Program-made: the position numbers and the translations under genes
From: Mangifera indica
Taxonomy: Eukaryota > Streptophyta > Magnoliopsida > Sapindales > Anacardiaceae
Length of the DNA stretch: 64,000 nt
Direction: 5' to 3'
NCBI RefSeq assembly: GCF_011075055.1
Contig: NC_058143.1
Span: 18,922,930-18,986,929 of the forward strand
Notes under the pieces: model-generated
The model's input: the letters and a program-made list of their open reading frames with translations, nothing else
Databases searched by the model: none
What the model was told of the DNA's origin: nothing
Shown here: positions 23,941 through 36,958 of the stretch, in pieces
How positions within the stretch are numbered: position 1 is the first letter of the stretch
Layout: every line of letters starts with the position of its first letter

Positions 23941-25432
23941 GTTAGCTTCTCTCTCTGTCTTCTGTCTCACACACTCGCACATCATAGCTAGACTTCTTTT
24001 TGTGAACCTATGAGAAGTTCCTTGCTTGGAAAGTTGTCCTTTATTGTTTTTTTTTTTTTTTTTTGGGATTTTCGGACACATTTTGATACTTAAAAGTCCT
24101 TTGTCTGTTTAATACTATTGGTGAGGCTCTCTCTTCATCAGTTGGAAGTTGAAAAACACAAAGCCTCTTTTCTTTTCTTCAATTGGTAGTTTAATTTGCC
24201 ATTTCAGAGATCTTCGTTTTTGTTTTTTCATATACAGATACTGCATAGAATCCTTAATATCAGCCTCTTCCGCTTTTATCTATTCTATCTCTTTACACTA
24301 ACAGAAGCTTTTGGGTTGGTTTTCTTGAGAATTTAGTTGGCAAATTAATTAACTGAATTGCGTAGTCATACTTTGAATTTGTATCTTTTTCATGCCTCGT
24401 GAATTAGTCCAAGTCTTGTTTTTATCCTCTTGTCCGTACTACATATGAGCATTCTTTTCTAGTTTTATGCATGCATATATGTGTTGTCCTTTTACTCAAT
24501 GGAATTAAATTAAACTGGCCAACAGGCCAAGCCTGCTTTCTTATGATGATCTTCTGCAATGACTAATATTTTGTCGTAGCAACCCTAATTAATACTCCAC
24601 CTGTTATTATTTTATGTTAAGTAAATATTTCAAAATACTTCTTTTTCATTTGATTCAATTGGAGCTTTTTTATAATAGATTAACAGTCATTAATTGTGAA
24701 AAAAAATAATATTCTGTATTCAAATAGGAACTAGGGTAGGTGATGCCCATCTTTCTCTTGCGGTATTGGATTAAAATGAAGTATTTATTCAAGCAATAAA
24801 ATTATATATACTTATTTTTTATACACAAATATGTATACATTTATATATATCATCATATAATTGATTAATTTTAAATTAAAAATAAAATAATATTTAATCA
24901 TATGATGACATATATAAAAAGTTGTTTGGTTCTCAGTTATTAAATATTACCTCAGTAATATATATTTTATTATTTATATTATTTTATTTCGACAATCTTC
25001 TATGTTTTATAGGTGATAATCTGAGTATCAAATTTATTTTAGGTATTAAAAAAATTACAAAGATAATATTGATTTTATTATAATTATATTCTTATTTATT
25101 AATTTTTTAGGATAAAAATAATTCATTTTTAATTAATGGAGCAAATAATATAAAAAATAACCACTTATGGGTATTTTATATTATTTATTGAATAAGAGAT
25201 GTGTCATGTGGTTTTGTTTTAAGATGAGCATTTATTGGAGATGCATGCCTTGCAAATACCTTGATGAATAGTTTGCTTCACAATAACTGGTGCCAGAAAA
25301 GATTTTCCGAAATTCAAGCTGCAGTAAATTCCTTTCCAAAATTCTGATTTTATGCTAACATGAGGTAATTTGAAGGCTCGTAAAAACGTATGAATTTAAC
25401 TAATTATATTGCTCTTGTATGTATAAATGCAG
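23941..25432 (+). other. probable leader intron of the PHT1 gene
   Basis: A CAG/GTTAGC donor at 23940/23941 and a TATAAATGCAG/GAAAAT acceptor at 25432/25433 would remove 1,492 bp of non-coding DNA. The 63-bp untranslated exon just upstream of the ATG remains. PHT1 genes commonly have an intron in the 5' leader. The acceptor looks good; the donor choice is less certain. Confidence 0.4.
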
Positions 25433-25495
25433 GAAAATTAATTTCTAAGGTATTGAAGGAGGAAGACTAGTACCCTTAAGTTTAAGTGCTTAGCC

Positions 25496-27076
25496 ATGGC
25501 TAGAGGACAATTGGGTGTGCTCAATGCACTAGATGTGGCAAAGACCCAATGGTACCATTTTACTGCCATTGTTATTGCTGGAATGGGATTCTTCACAGAT
25601 GCATACGATCTCTTTTGCATCTCCTTGGTCACCAAGTTGTTGGGTCGCATTTACTACCATGTCGATGGCGCCGAAAAGCCAGGAACATTGCCTCCAAATG
25701 TTTCAGCTGCCGTTAATGGTGTGGCTTTATGCGGCACTTTAGCTGGTCAGCTCTTCTTCGGTTGGCTCGGTGACAAACTGGGGCGTAAAAAGGTTTACGG
25801 TATAACTTTGATTCTTATGGTTGTTAGCGCCGTCGCCTCCGGGCTTTCCTTTGGAAAAAGTCCAACTGGTGTCATGACAACCCTTTGCTTCTTCAGATTT
25901 TGGCTTGGTTTTGGTGTCGGTGGTGACTATCCACTTTCAGCCACTATAATGTCCGAATATGCTAACAAAAGGACTCGCGGAGCATTTATTGCAGCGGTTT
26001 TCGCAATGCAAGGTTTTGGGATTTTGGCTGGTGGGATTGTGGCTCTGATTATATCAGCTTCATTTAATAACCGATTCAATGCTCCTCCATACTCAGATAA
26101 TCCCTTAGGCTCCACCGTGCCTCAAGCTGACTATGTTTGGCGCATTGTGTTGATGATTGGCGCCATTCCTGCGGCTCTTACCTATTACTGGCGGATGAAG
26201 ATGCCTGAAACTGCTCGTTACACAGCTCTTGTTGCCAAAAACGCAAAACAGGCAGCTGCCGATATGTCAAAGGTCTTGCATGTAGAACTTGAAGTGGAAG
26301 AGGAAAAGGTTGCACAACTAACCATAGAAAATCAAAGCAATTCCTTTGGCTTGTTTTCTAGGCAATTTTTGAAACGCCACGGACTTCACTTATTTGGAAC
26401 CTGTTCAACTTGGTTCCTGTTAGATATTGCGTTTTACAGTAATAATCTTTTCCAGAAGGATATCTTCAGTGCAATTGGATGGCTTCCTGCGGCACAAACA
26501 ATGAATGCTATTGAGGAGGTTTTCAAGATTGCAAGGGCACAAACACTTATAGCTCTATGCAGCACAGTTCCTGGTTATTGGTTCACAGTGTTTCTCATTG
26601 ATCATATCGGAAGGTTTGCAATCCAAATGATGGGCTTCTTCTTCATGACAGTTTTCATGTTAGCACTTGCTATACCTTATGATCACTGGACCCAGAAGGC
26701 TCACAGAATCGGCTTCGTTGTTATGTACGCACTGACATTTTTCTTCTCAAATTTTGGACCAAACGCCACGACATTTGTGGTGCCGGCAGAGATTTTCCCC
26801 GCAAGGCTAAGGTCAACTTGCCATGGCATATCAGCAGCTTGTGGTAAAGCAGGTGCCATTGTGGGAGCATTTGGCTTCTTGTACGCTGCCCAAAGCACTG
26901 ACCCGGCCAAGACAGACGCTGGTTACAAACCGGGTATTGGTATCAAGAATTCACTATATATGCTCGCTGCTGTTAACTTTGTTGGGATGCAATGCACTTG
27001 GTTCGTCCCAGAGGCAAAGGGCAAATCGCTTGAGGAGTTGAGTGGAGAAAATGAAGATGACTCTGAAGAGACATAA
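25496..27076 (+). CDS. PHT1-family high-affinity phosphate:H+ symporter
   Basis: Single coding exon, 526 residues, the usual PHT1 length. It moves inorganic phosphate with protons across the plasma membrane. It starts [19 protein letters not shown], followed by a first membrane span with [11 protein letters not shown]. The MFS inter-helix motif [14 protein letters not shown] is present. The PHT1 signature [13 protein letters not shown] is followed by [19 protein letters not shown] charged central loop (about residues 235-290, with ELEVEEEKV) separates two six-helix halves. The second half keeps [36 protein letters not shown] and [10 protein letters not shown]. The acidic tail ends ENEDDSEET and has potential regulatory phosphosites. 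The ATG has a good context (GCCATGG). Regulation by phosphate starvation is inferred from two nearby P1BS-like sites. It looks fully intact. Confidence 0.95.
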   Translation: MARGQLGVLNALDVAKTQWYHFTAIVIAGMGFFTDAYDLFCISLVTKLLGRIYYHVDGAEKPGTLPPNVSAAVNGVALCGTLAGQLFFGWLGDKLGRKKVYGITLILMVVSAVASGLSFGKSPTGVMTTLCFFRFWLGFGVGGDYPLSATIMSEYANKRTRGAFIAAVFAMQGFGILAGGIVALIISASFNNRFNAPPYSDNPLGSTVPQADYVWRIVLMIGAIPAALTYYWRMKMPETARYTALVAKNAKQAAADMSKVLHVELEVEEEKVAQLTIENQSNSFGLFSRQFLKRHGLHLFGTCSTWFLLDIAFYSNNLFQKDIFSAIGWLPAAQTMNAIEEVFKIARAQTLIALCSTVPGYWFTVFLIDHIGRFAIQMMGFFFMTVFMLALAIPYDHWTQKAHRIGFVVMYALTFFFSNFGPNATTFVVPAEIFPARLRSTCHGISAACGKAGAIVGAFGFLYAAQSTDPAKTDAGYKPGIGIKNSLYMLAAVNFVGMQCTWFVPEAKGKSLEELSGENEDDSEET

Positions 27077-28393
27077 CAGGCAGCTGCTTCTACCAGCACT
27101 GTTTCTGTCTAATGATTTTTCTTAAGTTTACTTGATTTGTCAAACTGTGTGAAGATTCAATGGTTTCATTTTAGCTTCCTGTTAAGTCTAAGAAATTAAA
27201 CACAATAAACATGTAATTATGATGATTTTCTTTGGTTTAATCATTTTCTTTCAGATTCACAGTTCTGCTTTTATAATGATGTAAAATAATTAGCATGGGG
27301 CTATTAATACTACAATTAAAATGGACCATTGAATTCGAAACAAGATGAAACAACTAATATCTGACTTAAGTTTCTATTTTCAAAGCTTAAGAAAACATTG
27401 TTCTTATTGTTTGAAGTGAGCATCTATTTGTAGGGACTTTAAACCAAATTGCATCAGCCAAAGAGTTTCAATTAGTCAAAGTTCAATATTCTGGAAGAAT
27501 CAAAAGTCTTTTAACTGAATTACATTATTTGAAAAATGTAATGTTTTATTTAATATTGTTTTAAATTTAGTTTTTTAGACTTCTTTTGTAATGGTTACAT
27601 AAGGCAAGTTTTGTCTTGCGGCCAAAATATGACAAGAAACTTAAATTGTTCTCTAGTTATATTTTCTTATTCATTACACTTATCAAATATAAGATCTTGT
27701 GCCGTTCACTATTTATATTACTTAATTTGGTCAATGAGTTTGTGAAGATTTCTTGATTTGACCAGTATTTTGGAACCTGGTAGACTTGCAAAAACTGATA
27801 AACCGACTATACTTGATGATGCAAATAGGGATTCAATTAGACCAATTAAGAACTAAGGCCCAGGTGCTCAAAAGAAACTAACGAAAAGTTACAAAGAAGG
27901 GATTAAAAGTTTAAGGGTTAGTTGATTCACTTTGCCACCCAGCTTCTATTTTTGTTTACTGGGGATGGATACCACATTCACATGTATGATTCATGTCACT
28001 TGTCTTGCAATTCTTTGCTACTGTAACTTTGTTTTTATCTGAATTGTTTGTAATGACTTATTAACTAGCTGTATTTTCTTTTCTGAAATTGTAGAAGCAA
28101 GCATGCATTCTTCAAAGAAATGGCACATTTATAAATTAAAATTCCATTTCATTCTTCTATGTACTTCTGAAGTAGCAATTCTTTCTCATTCATGTATAAC
28201 TTTACAATCTCTCTGTTACCTAGAGCAACAAAGCTTACAACTAACAAAGCAATGGAAGTGTGTATTGAAATTGCCCAAGGCCAAAACTAATGAAGCTATT
28301 ATTTCAATGCTCCCTGCATCTGTTCATCTCCTTCAATAGGACATCATGGTTATCCCTTTGCTTTGTTGCAAGTCAGAGGAATGACTTTTCTTT
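27077..28393. other. PHT1 3' UTR and intergenic DNA
   Basis: 27077 to about 27300 is probably 3' UTR (AATAAA-like AACACAATAAACATG near 27200). The rest is AT-rich with no recognised gene. 28100-28390 borders the 3' end of the WAT1 pseudogene and may be its former 3' UTR. Confidence 0.4.
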
Positions 28394-29699
28394 TTATGAT
28401 TCATCATGTGGTATCTCCCTTTCAGCTGAAGTGGTATTCTGTAGTTCAGGGTTTTCCTCTCTGTTTGTGGAAGCCTTTTTATCACCTCTTTTGCCCCAGA
28501 GTAGCAAATACAAACCAATGATAACTATTGCTGCCCCAATTATTCTGAGCAGGAGTCACAAGTCACAGAGGTAATCTTTTAATGCAAAATCTTTAATGAA
28601 GATTGAAAGCTACAAAAATAAGTCTGCAAAATAAAATTACCTGCCAGTGTAAAGCTTTTCACCGAAAACAAAACCCCACCAATGCCTGCCATGTATATCA
28701 ACCATCATTTAGTTATAAGAAAACCCAGGCTCAGTTAATATATTATAAGGCTATCGAAATACTATCACATACGCCATAAATGGTAGACCAGAAGTCGATA
28801 TTGAATCCAATTCTCCAAGCAGCCGGTTTGTGTTGGAGTATGATAGATAGTGAAGAAAGCTGATTGTGCTGTCCCAAGAAAGCATATGCATGTTGTTAGT
28901 GATAGTTGAGCAGGATGTCTCTTCAATGTGAATGCCTACATATGACACAGTTTTGTGAGTGAACTTTTTTTTTAACTATTTGATTTGGAATAGAAAATTT
29001 GAGTTTTGATTGAGCTGGAAATGAACCTGCATAATGTGCCAAAGAGACCCAAGTTATGCGGGTTGCAATAGTCAGAATGGAACCCTTCAACAGTACCAGT
29101 GCTCATGGCTATGAGTGTTTCCTTGAATATGGATTTGATGAGAATGCCATAGATTCCTTATGATAGGCCCCTTATATACTTTCATGATCGTTACACCAGC
29201 CAAGGAAGCCGTGGTTCCTACAAGTTTTGCAATACCTCTAGAATTTCGAAGAGCAAGTGTCTCTAACCTGCAGAGGAATGATGGTCAGATTTCTTTGTAA
29301 AATTTTAGCTTCATTTTGTTTAAAGATAGCAATGAAGGCCAACCTCAGAACAATTGCAATTACAAAAGTTAAACCCACCCTGAAATTATAACCATATTAC
29401 TTATTTTATTGTAAGGTTACTCAGATTCATAGTTTTTACCAGGCCATACCCTTGGAGTGACAAAAAGAGCCACTGTCAGCCATCTAATGGTACCTTTCAA
29501 GGAAAAAGGCTAAAGGGGACATGAAAATGTCTGCAACGATATGCCTATAAGTTACATAGACATGAGGATTCATGCCATGATTGAAAGAGGCTTCTGTGAT
29601 GAAACACAGAAGAGTGTGGCCAATATGAGCAATAACCATAAAGAGGTGTGGCTTGAACCTCGTGCAAATGCCCCATAGGTGACTTGCATTAAGTGCCAT
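28394..29699 (-). pseudogene. WAT1-related (MtN21/EamA) transporter, decayed
   Basis: Former plant drug/metabolite transporter of the ten-helix WAT1/UMAMIT type. Recognisable pieces in order: exon 1 at 29699-29494 (KPHLFMVIAHIGHTLLCFIT, then EASFNHGMNPHVYVTYRH); a scrap of exon 2 (LTFVIAIVLR); an exon 3 part (LETLALRNSRGIAKLVGTTA, then IMKVYKGPI and HIQGNTHSHEHW). A frameshift follows, then LLKGSILTIATRITWVS. A separate piece reads FTLKRHPAQLSLTTCICFLG, then a second frameshift and KPAAWRIGFNIDFWSTIYG. Near the end come FVFGEKLYTG and the final exon IIGAAIVIIGLYLLLWGKRG. Most of exon 2 and the block normally holding the EQKGPVFVT-type segment are missing. Two frameshifts plus large deletions rule out a working protein. 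Confidence 0.85.
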
Positions 29700-30712
29700 G
29701 GGCTCCTCTTCTCACTTCTTCGTCTTTACTTCTTCACAATCAGCTGAAGGAAACACTAGCACAATACTCTTGCAAAGAAGAAGCCCTTTAGAGACTTCCA
29801 TTTTTTTTCACATGGGTTCCATCTCTGGGGAGGACTACCTCAGTGCAATCACATCCTAGAAGAATCCGTGCAGGTAGAATAAACAAACTCATCTTTTGTT
29901 TTCCACTTCCAAAACGTCATGTACGTCTAATCAAGTATATAAATAAATATCCGCTTAAAATGAAGAAAGAATCACTGGAATATCGAAACTGTCAAATCTG
30001 GTTCAATCTGTAATTAATTCTAGAATAACTTCTCAGAGAAAATCCAGGAAAACCACACTTTCTATAGATGATGAGGACTGTTACAGAACCAAAATCTTTG
30101 TGCAGAGATAATGTCTTGAAAGAAGACCAGAACCAAATGTTGTTAATAACAGTTAATTTTAAATTTTTTTATGATTTTTAATTAAGATTAATATAAATTA
30201 GTGATATTAAGATATTTAATAATATTTTGAGGGGAAAGTGTTATTTAATTTGAAGGGTTTTTTTTATTTTTTTCATTTTAATAATTTAATAAAAAAATTA
30301 ACAATTTTTAACAAATTTAATAGACAATTGAAAAAACCCTTTTTAGGGCCTGGGCCTTCGAGTGTTTTCTTGTTTTCCTCGTAGAAGCGAATGGCTTTTC
30401 CAGAATATTAAGAGGATTATGGAATCCATTGAAATTGAGAAGCATATAAGCCTAACTGCTCCTGCCTTCACTGTGGAATGGATTTTGACACCGCCACACC
30501 GGCCTCTCACCCACTAACACTTTCTGAAAGAAATCAGTTTCCACACCTGCTCTGCTCTTCAATCTTCAAGCTCATGTTCTGGTAATTGTAAGTTACTGAT
30601 AGGTGAAAGAGATACTTGGTATGGTAGATTCGTATCTGCGATATGAAGATGTAGATATATATGTAACGAAAAAGAATTTACTCGAATAGATTCATCTCTT
30701 CAATCAAATAAG
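29700..30712. other. intergenic, no gene recognised
   Basis: It probably contains the former promoter of the WAT1 pseudogene (29700-29900) and otherwise ordinary AT-rich DNA. Confidence 0.4.
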
Positions 30713-31534
30713 GGCAAAGTACTGTTTTCTATCCAAAGTATCCTCTAATCTTAAGTTTTTACTTTGAAAATTTCATTTACTCACTTATGGGTGATGAAAA
30801 TTAATGAATCCTAAACCTTTAAAATTTTATCTCTCCTCCCCCCCCCCTCCCCCCCCTTAAACCCTAAAAACTAACAATTTTTCCTATAGGCCAAGTTTTA
30901 AAAAATGATATTCCCCAAAGTTTGATTTTCAATCTTCAATGTCAAATCCGATGTCATCGCTGGCAACAAAAATTCTTCAACGTATCACCATACTCCAACG
31001 GTCTCTCTTCGCTTTTCTGAAACTTCGACTGATGTAAATCTAGTATAGAAAGACGAAGAGCTTTATCGAGAGATGAAGTTCTTCATCTTTTCAGACTTCT
31101 TCTTTTAGGAAAACGATCGTTTTCTCAGACGTCTTCTTCTGGGAAGACAACCATCTTCCCAGATGAAGACAAGATTTTTATCTTTATTTTTCCATATCAG
31201 ATTTAAGTAGAAGAGGGGAGAAAGATCGTCAGAGCATGATGATGCATTGAGATATTTTCATCATCGATGATGATGTTGGATTTGACACCGGGATTGAAAA
31301 CTAAATCTTGTAAGGGGAATGTCATTTTTTAAAACTTGATTTAATTTTTGTTTTTAGAATTTTTAAGGGGAAAATTAAATTTTAAATTTATTTTTAATAT
31401 TATAGATACAATAATGATTTTATTCTTGAAACTAATAGACTTAACTCCCTATGAATATGTGTTTGAGATTTTCATGATTGAGGGGTAAAAATTGAGATTA
31501 GAGGATACTCTGGGTGGGGTGGGGATAAGTCAAC
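30713..31534. mobile_element. family A long-TIR MITE (copy 3)
   Basis: The left end GGCAAAGTACTGTTTTCTAT, then AAGTATCCTCTAATCTTAAG, mirrors the right end (31480-31534), where GATTAGAGGATACTCTGGGT is readable. Inner landmarks are shared with the copy at 9046: AGGCCAAGTTTT, CACCATACTCC against GAGCATGATGA, and a GGAAGACAACCATCTTCCC loop hairpin. It contains C9-type runs at 30839-30858. The right terminus is mutated and no clear target duplication is seen. Confidence 0.7.
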
Positions 31535-32871
31535 AAATAAATGACAAATGGTTTGATGCTACTGCAAAAGTCCAACAGAGGATGAAGAGTGATTTATAGC
31601 CACACGATTGCCTGTGTGCCTTAAAGTCTTCCGGCAATGCCACGTTTCTCAGTCAAACATCAGCGGCTGTCCTTTTTTTCTGAAATTGTGTACTCTGTTT
31701 TCAACAACCAGCCTACACCTTCTAATAAGCCAACAAATATTTATAGGTCTTCTTTATTTGATAAGTCCTTTGACAGATCAACTGTCTAGTGGGCCCAAAA
31801 TTGTAATGTTTGATGGAAGGATTGGGCAAAAGCCTTAAATTCATTTGAAAGTTCTGTTAAAAAACAGATTGTCACTCTCCTCACTCCTTCTGCCTCCTTG
31901 GTCACGCCCATGCCCAGTTCATTTCAGTGCCACATATGCAGCAACAGTCTAGCCTCTTCAATTCGATAACGTCTTTAGTTCAATAACACTGGTCTGTTTA
32001 TTTAAAAATATAACATTTAGTTAAATTAACAAATTAGCTTTTTATATTATAAAATATCATTTATATTAATAATATATATGAAGTATCAACTCATAAAATT
32101 AATTAATTAAATTATATTTTTATTTATCATATTAGCAAGTAATAGAATTAATCAAATTTGACAGTTAAGATTATTGTTATATAACATACATATTAAACAA
32201 TAAATTATCGAATAATCCAATATAAAAAATAGATTATTAAAATAATTAAATATATAAAATTGAGTGAATTTTATTATATTATAGTTCAATTATCAAATTA
32301 ATTTGGTCAAATAATCAATCCCTCACGTTAAGATCTAACATAAAAAATTATATTTGTTGAGATTTATTTCGATTCTATCTCAATAAGCCATCAGGCTAAA
32401 ATTCTGTTTGAGAATGAAACCAACTCCTTTACTTAAACGGTCAAGTCCCAAGTAGAGTTTCAAAACATTGTCATCACCCACTAAAACCAAACGCACCACT
32501 ATTAAAATTATTTAGTGACTTGCTTGTATGCTCCACTCTCTGGACAAATAATTGAAATTCCCACTGTAAATTGAGATAAGATTGGAGAAGCTATTAATCC
32601 CGATCAAAATATCCACGAATCCCAAAATTTGACATCATAAACATGTCTTGTGATTCCAGAGATTACTTTTTCCGATCAAAAACCCACATGGATCCAAAAA
32701 TTTTACACCATTAAACAGTACTTATTCATTTCTATAGCCGAAGATCCATATGATACAAAGCATCAACAAAGCACTCCCAAAGGAAAACACAACTTTGGCT
32801 TAAAAGCTCTATCTACAAAAACATGTACAGTACTAAAATCTATACTTTTAACATTCTCTCATGTCTTCTCT
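31535..32871. other. intergenic, no gene recognised
   Basis: AT-rich, particularly 32000-32300. The right end (about 32640-32871) is likely the 3' UTR of the minus-strand kinase gene. Confidence 0.4.
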
Positions 32872-33781
32872 TCAAGTTAAATCGCTCACTCCTCCTCCAG
32901 TTATTATCCATGGATGTTCTGCAGCACAGTTACCGTTTTATCAGTCAGAGATTTGATTATATAAAACAATACGCAATTCGTGTATACTTACGGAGAACTT
33001 GTTCGGCGGAGAATCTTCTAGAAGCGTCCTTGCAGAGCATTTTCCTCAGCAAATCCTTCGCCATGGGAGAAACGTTCTGAAACACCCGATTCGGAAACCG
33101 GAGATTCGCTCTCAATACAGCCTCGAAAGTTTCCGTTACCGTCTCCCCGTAAAACGGCGGAAATCCCGCCAACATTACGTACAAAACGACACCGGCGCTC
33201 CATATATCCACTTTCTCGTTATAATCCATTCCCGCCAACACCTCCGGAGCCACGTAGTACGGTGTCCCTACCACTCCCCTCATCAGCTCCCCACTCTCTT
33301 TGTTATAAAAATCTGCCGATCCGAAATCTGAAATTTTCACAACATTTCCGGACGAGAACAGTATATTGTCTGGTTTTATATCGCGATGAACAATCCCTAA
33401 CCTGTGCATGTGAGAAATGGCTTGGAGAATTTGAGTGATGATAGATTTTGACTCGGATTCAGACAGAATGCCTTTGTTGATTATGTGGTGATACAGATCT
33501 TGTGAATCGCAGAGCTCGAGAACCATGTTAAGGTGATAATCGTCTTCAAAAACGTCGACGATTTGAACGATGTGATGATTCGGAGTGAGGAACTGGAGGA
33601 TTTTGGGCTCTAACAAGAGGCATTGGGAGTCGAGCGTGTCGCCAGAGATTAAACTCTTGTCGATGGATTTAACGGCGAAGGATTCGCCGGAGATCCGTGA
33701 GGTACACCTGAAAACGGTGCCGAATCGTCCCCGGCCGATCTCTTCACAAACTTGGTAGTCTCCGTTCAACGCCTCGGTCAT
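32872..33781 (-). CDS. phosphoenolpyruvate carboxylase kinase (PPCK)
   Basis: Exons 33781-32992 and 32918-32872 with a 73-bp intron (donor GTAAGT, acceptor CTGCAG) give 278 residues. PPCKs are minimal Ca2+-independent kinases of the CDPK/SnRK group that phosphorylate the N-terminal Ser of PEP carboxylase in the cytosol and relieve malate inhibition. The protein is just a kinase domain: GRGRFGTV loop, FAVKS catalytic Lys38, HRDIKPDN, DFGSADFY, GTPYYVAPEVL, and the strongly PPCK-like GFPPFYGETVTETFEAVLRA, MLCKDASRRFSAEQ and final HPW. No autoinhibitory or EF-hand segment follows, as expected. Unspliced, the frame would run on as RKYTRIAYCFI and lose the HPW subdomain. Splicing restores QHPWIITGGGVSDLT. 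The tiny second exon near the 3' end is typical of PPCK genes. Confidence 0.93.
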
Positions 33782-34300
33782 GAGTCAAATTGGTTAGTGT
33801 GTATCTTTTGTTCTGATTTTGTAAGCCATGTGATTCGGTATTTTTATTAAGCGAGATGGTTTAAAGAATGTCTAGGGAATATTCCATTTTGGTAAGTGGC
33901 CAATAAGTATGAGCCATGTGTTTGATCCAACGGTTGGAGATAGAGATAGGGTGAGGTGATAAGCCGTTGGATTGCAAACAGAGTCGCCACACTTTAAATT
34001 ACGAGTTTGTAATTGCCGGTTGATAGGCGTCTTATGAGAGAAGAAAATTGTGACGCGTATTCCGTACAGAAGCAGGCCTTCCGTGGCAGTTGGTCAGGTG
34101 TGGTGTACGTGGTCATAGTGTCGTGGAGGGCTTTTCTAGGACATTGTTGCCCACGTTTTATGTGGAAATTACAGATGTGGCACTGTAGATGAAAACGCTT
34201 TCTGCCTTGGCGGAAACTTCTACTTGCGTTCCACGCGTGAATATTCCAGTGCTTTTTCTACCTTACAAAGTATAAATTATTCCATAAAAGACTGAATCAC
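33782..34300. other. upstream region of the PPCK gene
   Basis: Promoter and leader DNA of the minus-strand kinase gene. It contains ACGT-core words (TACGTGG, CCACGTTTT, CCACGCGTG at 34100-34240) of the sort bound by bZIP/bHLH factors; no single site is convincing. No gene. Confidence 0.35.
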
Positions 34301-34309
34301 AGGGTCCAC

Positions 34310-35690
34310 CCATAGTTTTGTCAATAGATTTCCCCCACCCATTGAATATATAAATACGACTTTTTCACCCAAAGTTGAAACTTTGTTAACAAAAATTGGG
34401 TTTTGAAATGCTACATAGGCTATAATTATAATATTACCCTCGTATCATATCTCTAACCTTTTTTTTATTTCTTCTAATTCCTTCTTTGTTCTCTTTTCTA
34501 TTTTATTACCTTCTTTTCATTTTACTTCCTTCTTCTCTCACAACCATTTTAAAGGGTGATTTATGTCTTCATTCTCACAATTGATCCCCAAACTCTCTTA
34601 GTCACTCCACCTAATCTCACACAAATTCAAAACAAAAAATGTAGCAAATCAACCTCATGTCCACATAACTATTCCAAATCTTACCCCAACAATCTTGCAT
34701 ATTAACAACCATTCTCTTTCAAAATTAACAAAAACCCAAAAAAAGAAAAAATACACAAGTTGTTGATGGCTGCTGATGGAGAAGAAAAGGTTGCTGGTGT
34801 GTTCATATTGTTTTGATCTATTAAATCCTCCACAAAGTACTATTGAATCTTTTTCTCCCCATAAACTACCAAAAAAATTAAAGTTTTCTCTCACACTTAA
34901 TTTAATTTTTATCCAATGTGAGATTTTTAACAAATAAACTCATACTTACAATCGTTAGGCTAAACTAGGGCTTTAAAGATAAGAAAAGTTGATGTTAAAT
35001 AGATTTTTCTTTAAACTTGGGCTCACATACCAAATGTTAGGCATTTAAGTGGTATTAAACACATTTTACTACTAAAAGCTAGCTTAAGGGGTGTGGTTTT
35101 CCCTTAGACTTGTATAGCCACAACCAATTCAATTCCCAACTTATATAGAATTCCTAACATGATATAGTTGGGCTATATGGTCATGTCGTTGTGATTTGAC
35201 TTTGTGTTGTGGTCACATGCTACATTTGGGGTGGGTTAGAGCTAAACTTGATGAGGTTTGGTGGTTGTACTTCGTAGTGTGATAGAATGGTGATTGAGTT
35301 TCATAAATTTTATGGTGGCAGTTCTTCTTGAATTGAGAGATTGATGAAGGCAATGGCGATAAAAAAATAGAGAGTGATGTAGCATAGAGTTGATGAACTA
35401 GAGAGATCAGTGGGAGGTTGATTAGAAGAATTAAGAAAATAAAACGATAGGATGTTTTTGGTCAACACTTGCAAAGTCATTTCCTAATCTTCGTAATTTC
35501 AATTTTGTTGTGATTCGAACCTAAGCAATTCTAGTTACTGGTCAATGAAAGCAAAATGACACTTTTGTCTTTATATCATCAAATTTTCGTTATTAGAATA
35601 AAATTTTGGTAAAAAATGCAATTTATACATTTGGTGGAGGAAAAAATCTTTCCACCAAACTTTGGGTGGGACAATGCGATCCACCGTTAA
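34310..35690. mobile_element. possible long-TIR element (unresolved)
   Basis: The left end (GGTCCACCCATAGTTTTGTC, then CACCCAAAGTTGAAAC) and the reverse complement of the right end (GGTGGATCGCATTGTCCCAC, then CCCAAAGTTTGGTGG) are similar in order and spacing. No coding frame lies between. This suggests another non-autonomous TIR element of about 1.4 kb, but the arms are diverged and I cannot fix the ends or a target duplication. Confidence 0.35.
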
Positions 35691-36425
35691 TAAAATGACA
35701 TTATTTTTCCGTGCACTTGAATCACTCGAATAAAATGACTTTGTAATACGGAATATTAGGGCGGGACGATCCAGGAAGCCACCATTGACGTCCAGACTAA
35801 AAAGACGAATTTGAAAGAATATTTGGAAACCGAAAGGCTTGATTTGGTTGGCAAATCTTTAAGAATTTTTCCATGTAAAGATTGCTTTCGCATTTTTTAT
35901 TGCCTCTCGAATGAAGGAAAAAGGTTGTGGCAGCTACGTTACTGTCAAATCATTATTATGATTTAACGTACCAAAGTAAATAAAATAATAATAAAATTAT
36001 CTGTATCAAATTTTATTATATAGTCAAATAATTATTTAATTATATTAATAAATTATTTTTATAAATAATCAAATATTTATAATTAAATACACATAATATT
36101 ATTAAAACAACCAAAGACGATAAAACCGCCCAGCGGTGGAGCCCCGACCACTCACCAACCACTTCCCCCAAGCTCTGGTTTCATATTATAATGACAGTCC
36201 AACAGCTGGAATTGGGTGGGCCCGTTGGAGTTTTGCATGCGCGAATGACTTTTAGATTTTACTTCAAGGATTAAATGGAGCTTTGGGTTACGTTTCTCAT
36301 CCGTTGAAAAAAGGGCAAGAAACAAAGTGATCCACTCTGGACCTTCTCGTCAATCACTATCAGTGAGGCAAATTTTTTGGGCGGCATTGTTTTAATCGAC
36401 ACTTCATCCTAATGAATCCATTAAA
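35691..36425. other. intergenic, no gene recognised
   Basis: Short spacer between two transposon-derived blocks. Nothing gene-like seen. Confidence 0.4.
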
Positions 36426-36958
36426 GGATATTGAAATTTTTACCACTATTTTATTCTGTGTATATAAAATTGTCACCTATCCTAAAGCTTTCACAAATAT
36501 ACCACAACAGTACTCACCTTCTCCAAAATACCCCTCTTCAATATTTCATGCATAAATTCTCTCTCTTCTGTTCTGTAATTTTTTTTTCTCTTCTTCCTCT
36601 TCTTCCAAAGTGATAAAAGAATCACTCTCACTTTTTCCTCATCTTCAAAAACAAAAACAAGAAGAAAAAAACTGAATTCTTCATATTAAGAATTTTTCAA
36701 AGTAAAGATTTAAAAAAAAAAAAGAATAACCTATAAAAACTCAAACATATCCACTGTATATACCTTGTAGAAAATGATGATCGGAGAAGAAGATGTAGTA
36801 GTATTTAACTGAAGAAAGATAAAAATTTGACGTTTAAAGATTTAAGTGAAAAATAAAAAATTAAACATTTAACTGAAAAAAAAAAAACGTTTTTTTGTTA
36901 TTTTTGAAGGTTGGCGTAACGCCAACCCTTGGCGTTACGCCAACCCATATTTAAAAAA

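Noticed and set aside
23698..24081. 127-codon minus-strand frame near the PHT1 start
   Set aside because: It starts in a poly-T tract, runs antisense to the PHT1 leader and has no recognisable motif.
34655..34933. 92-codon minus-strand frame ending in a Val/Gly-rich stretch
   Set aside because: It lies within a likely non-autonomous element, has biased composition from poly-A/T runs and shows no family resemblance.
36431..36613. 60-codon frame (MKFLPLFYSVYIKLSPILKL start) with a near-copy at 40784-40966 on the other strand
   Set aside because: The two frames resemble each other only because they lie in the two arms of the long-TIR element. The sequence is pyrimidine-rich low-complexity DNA and need not be coding.
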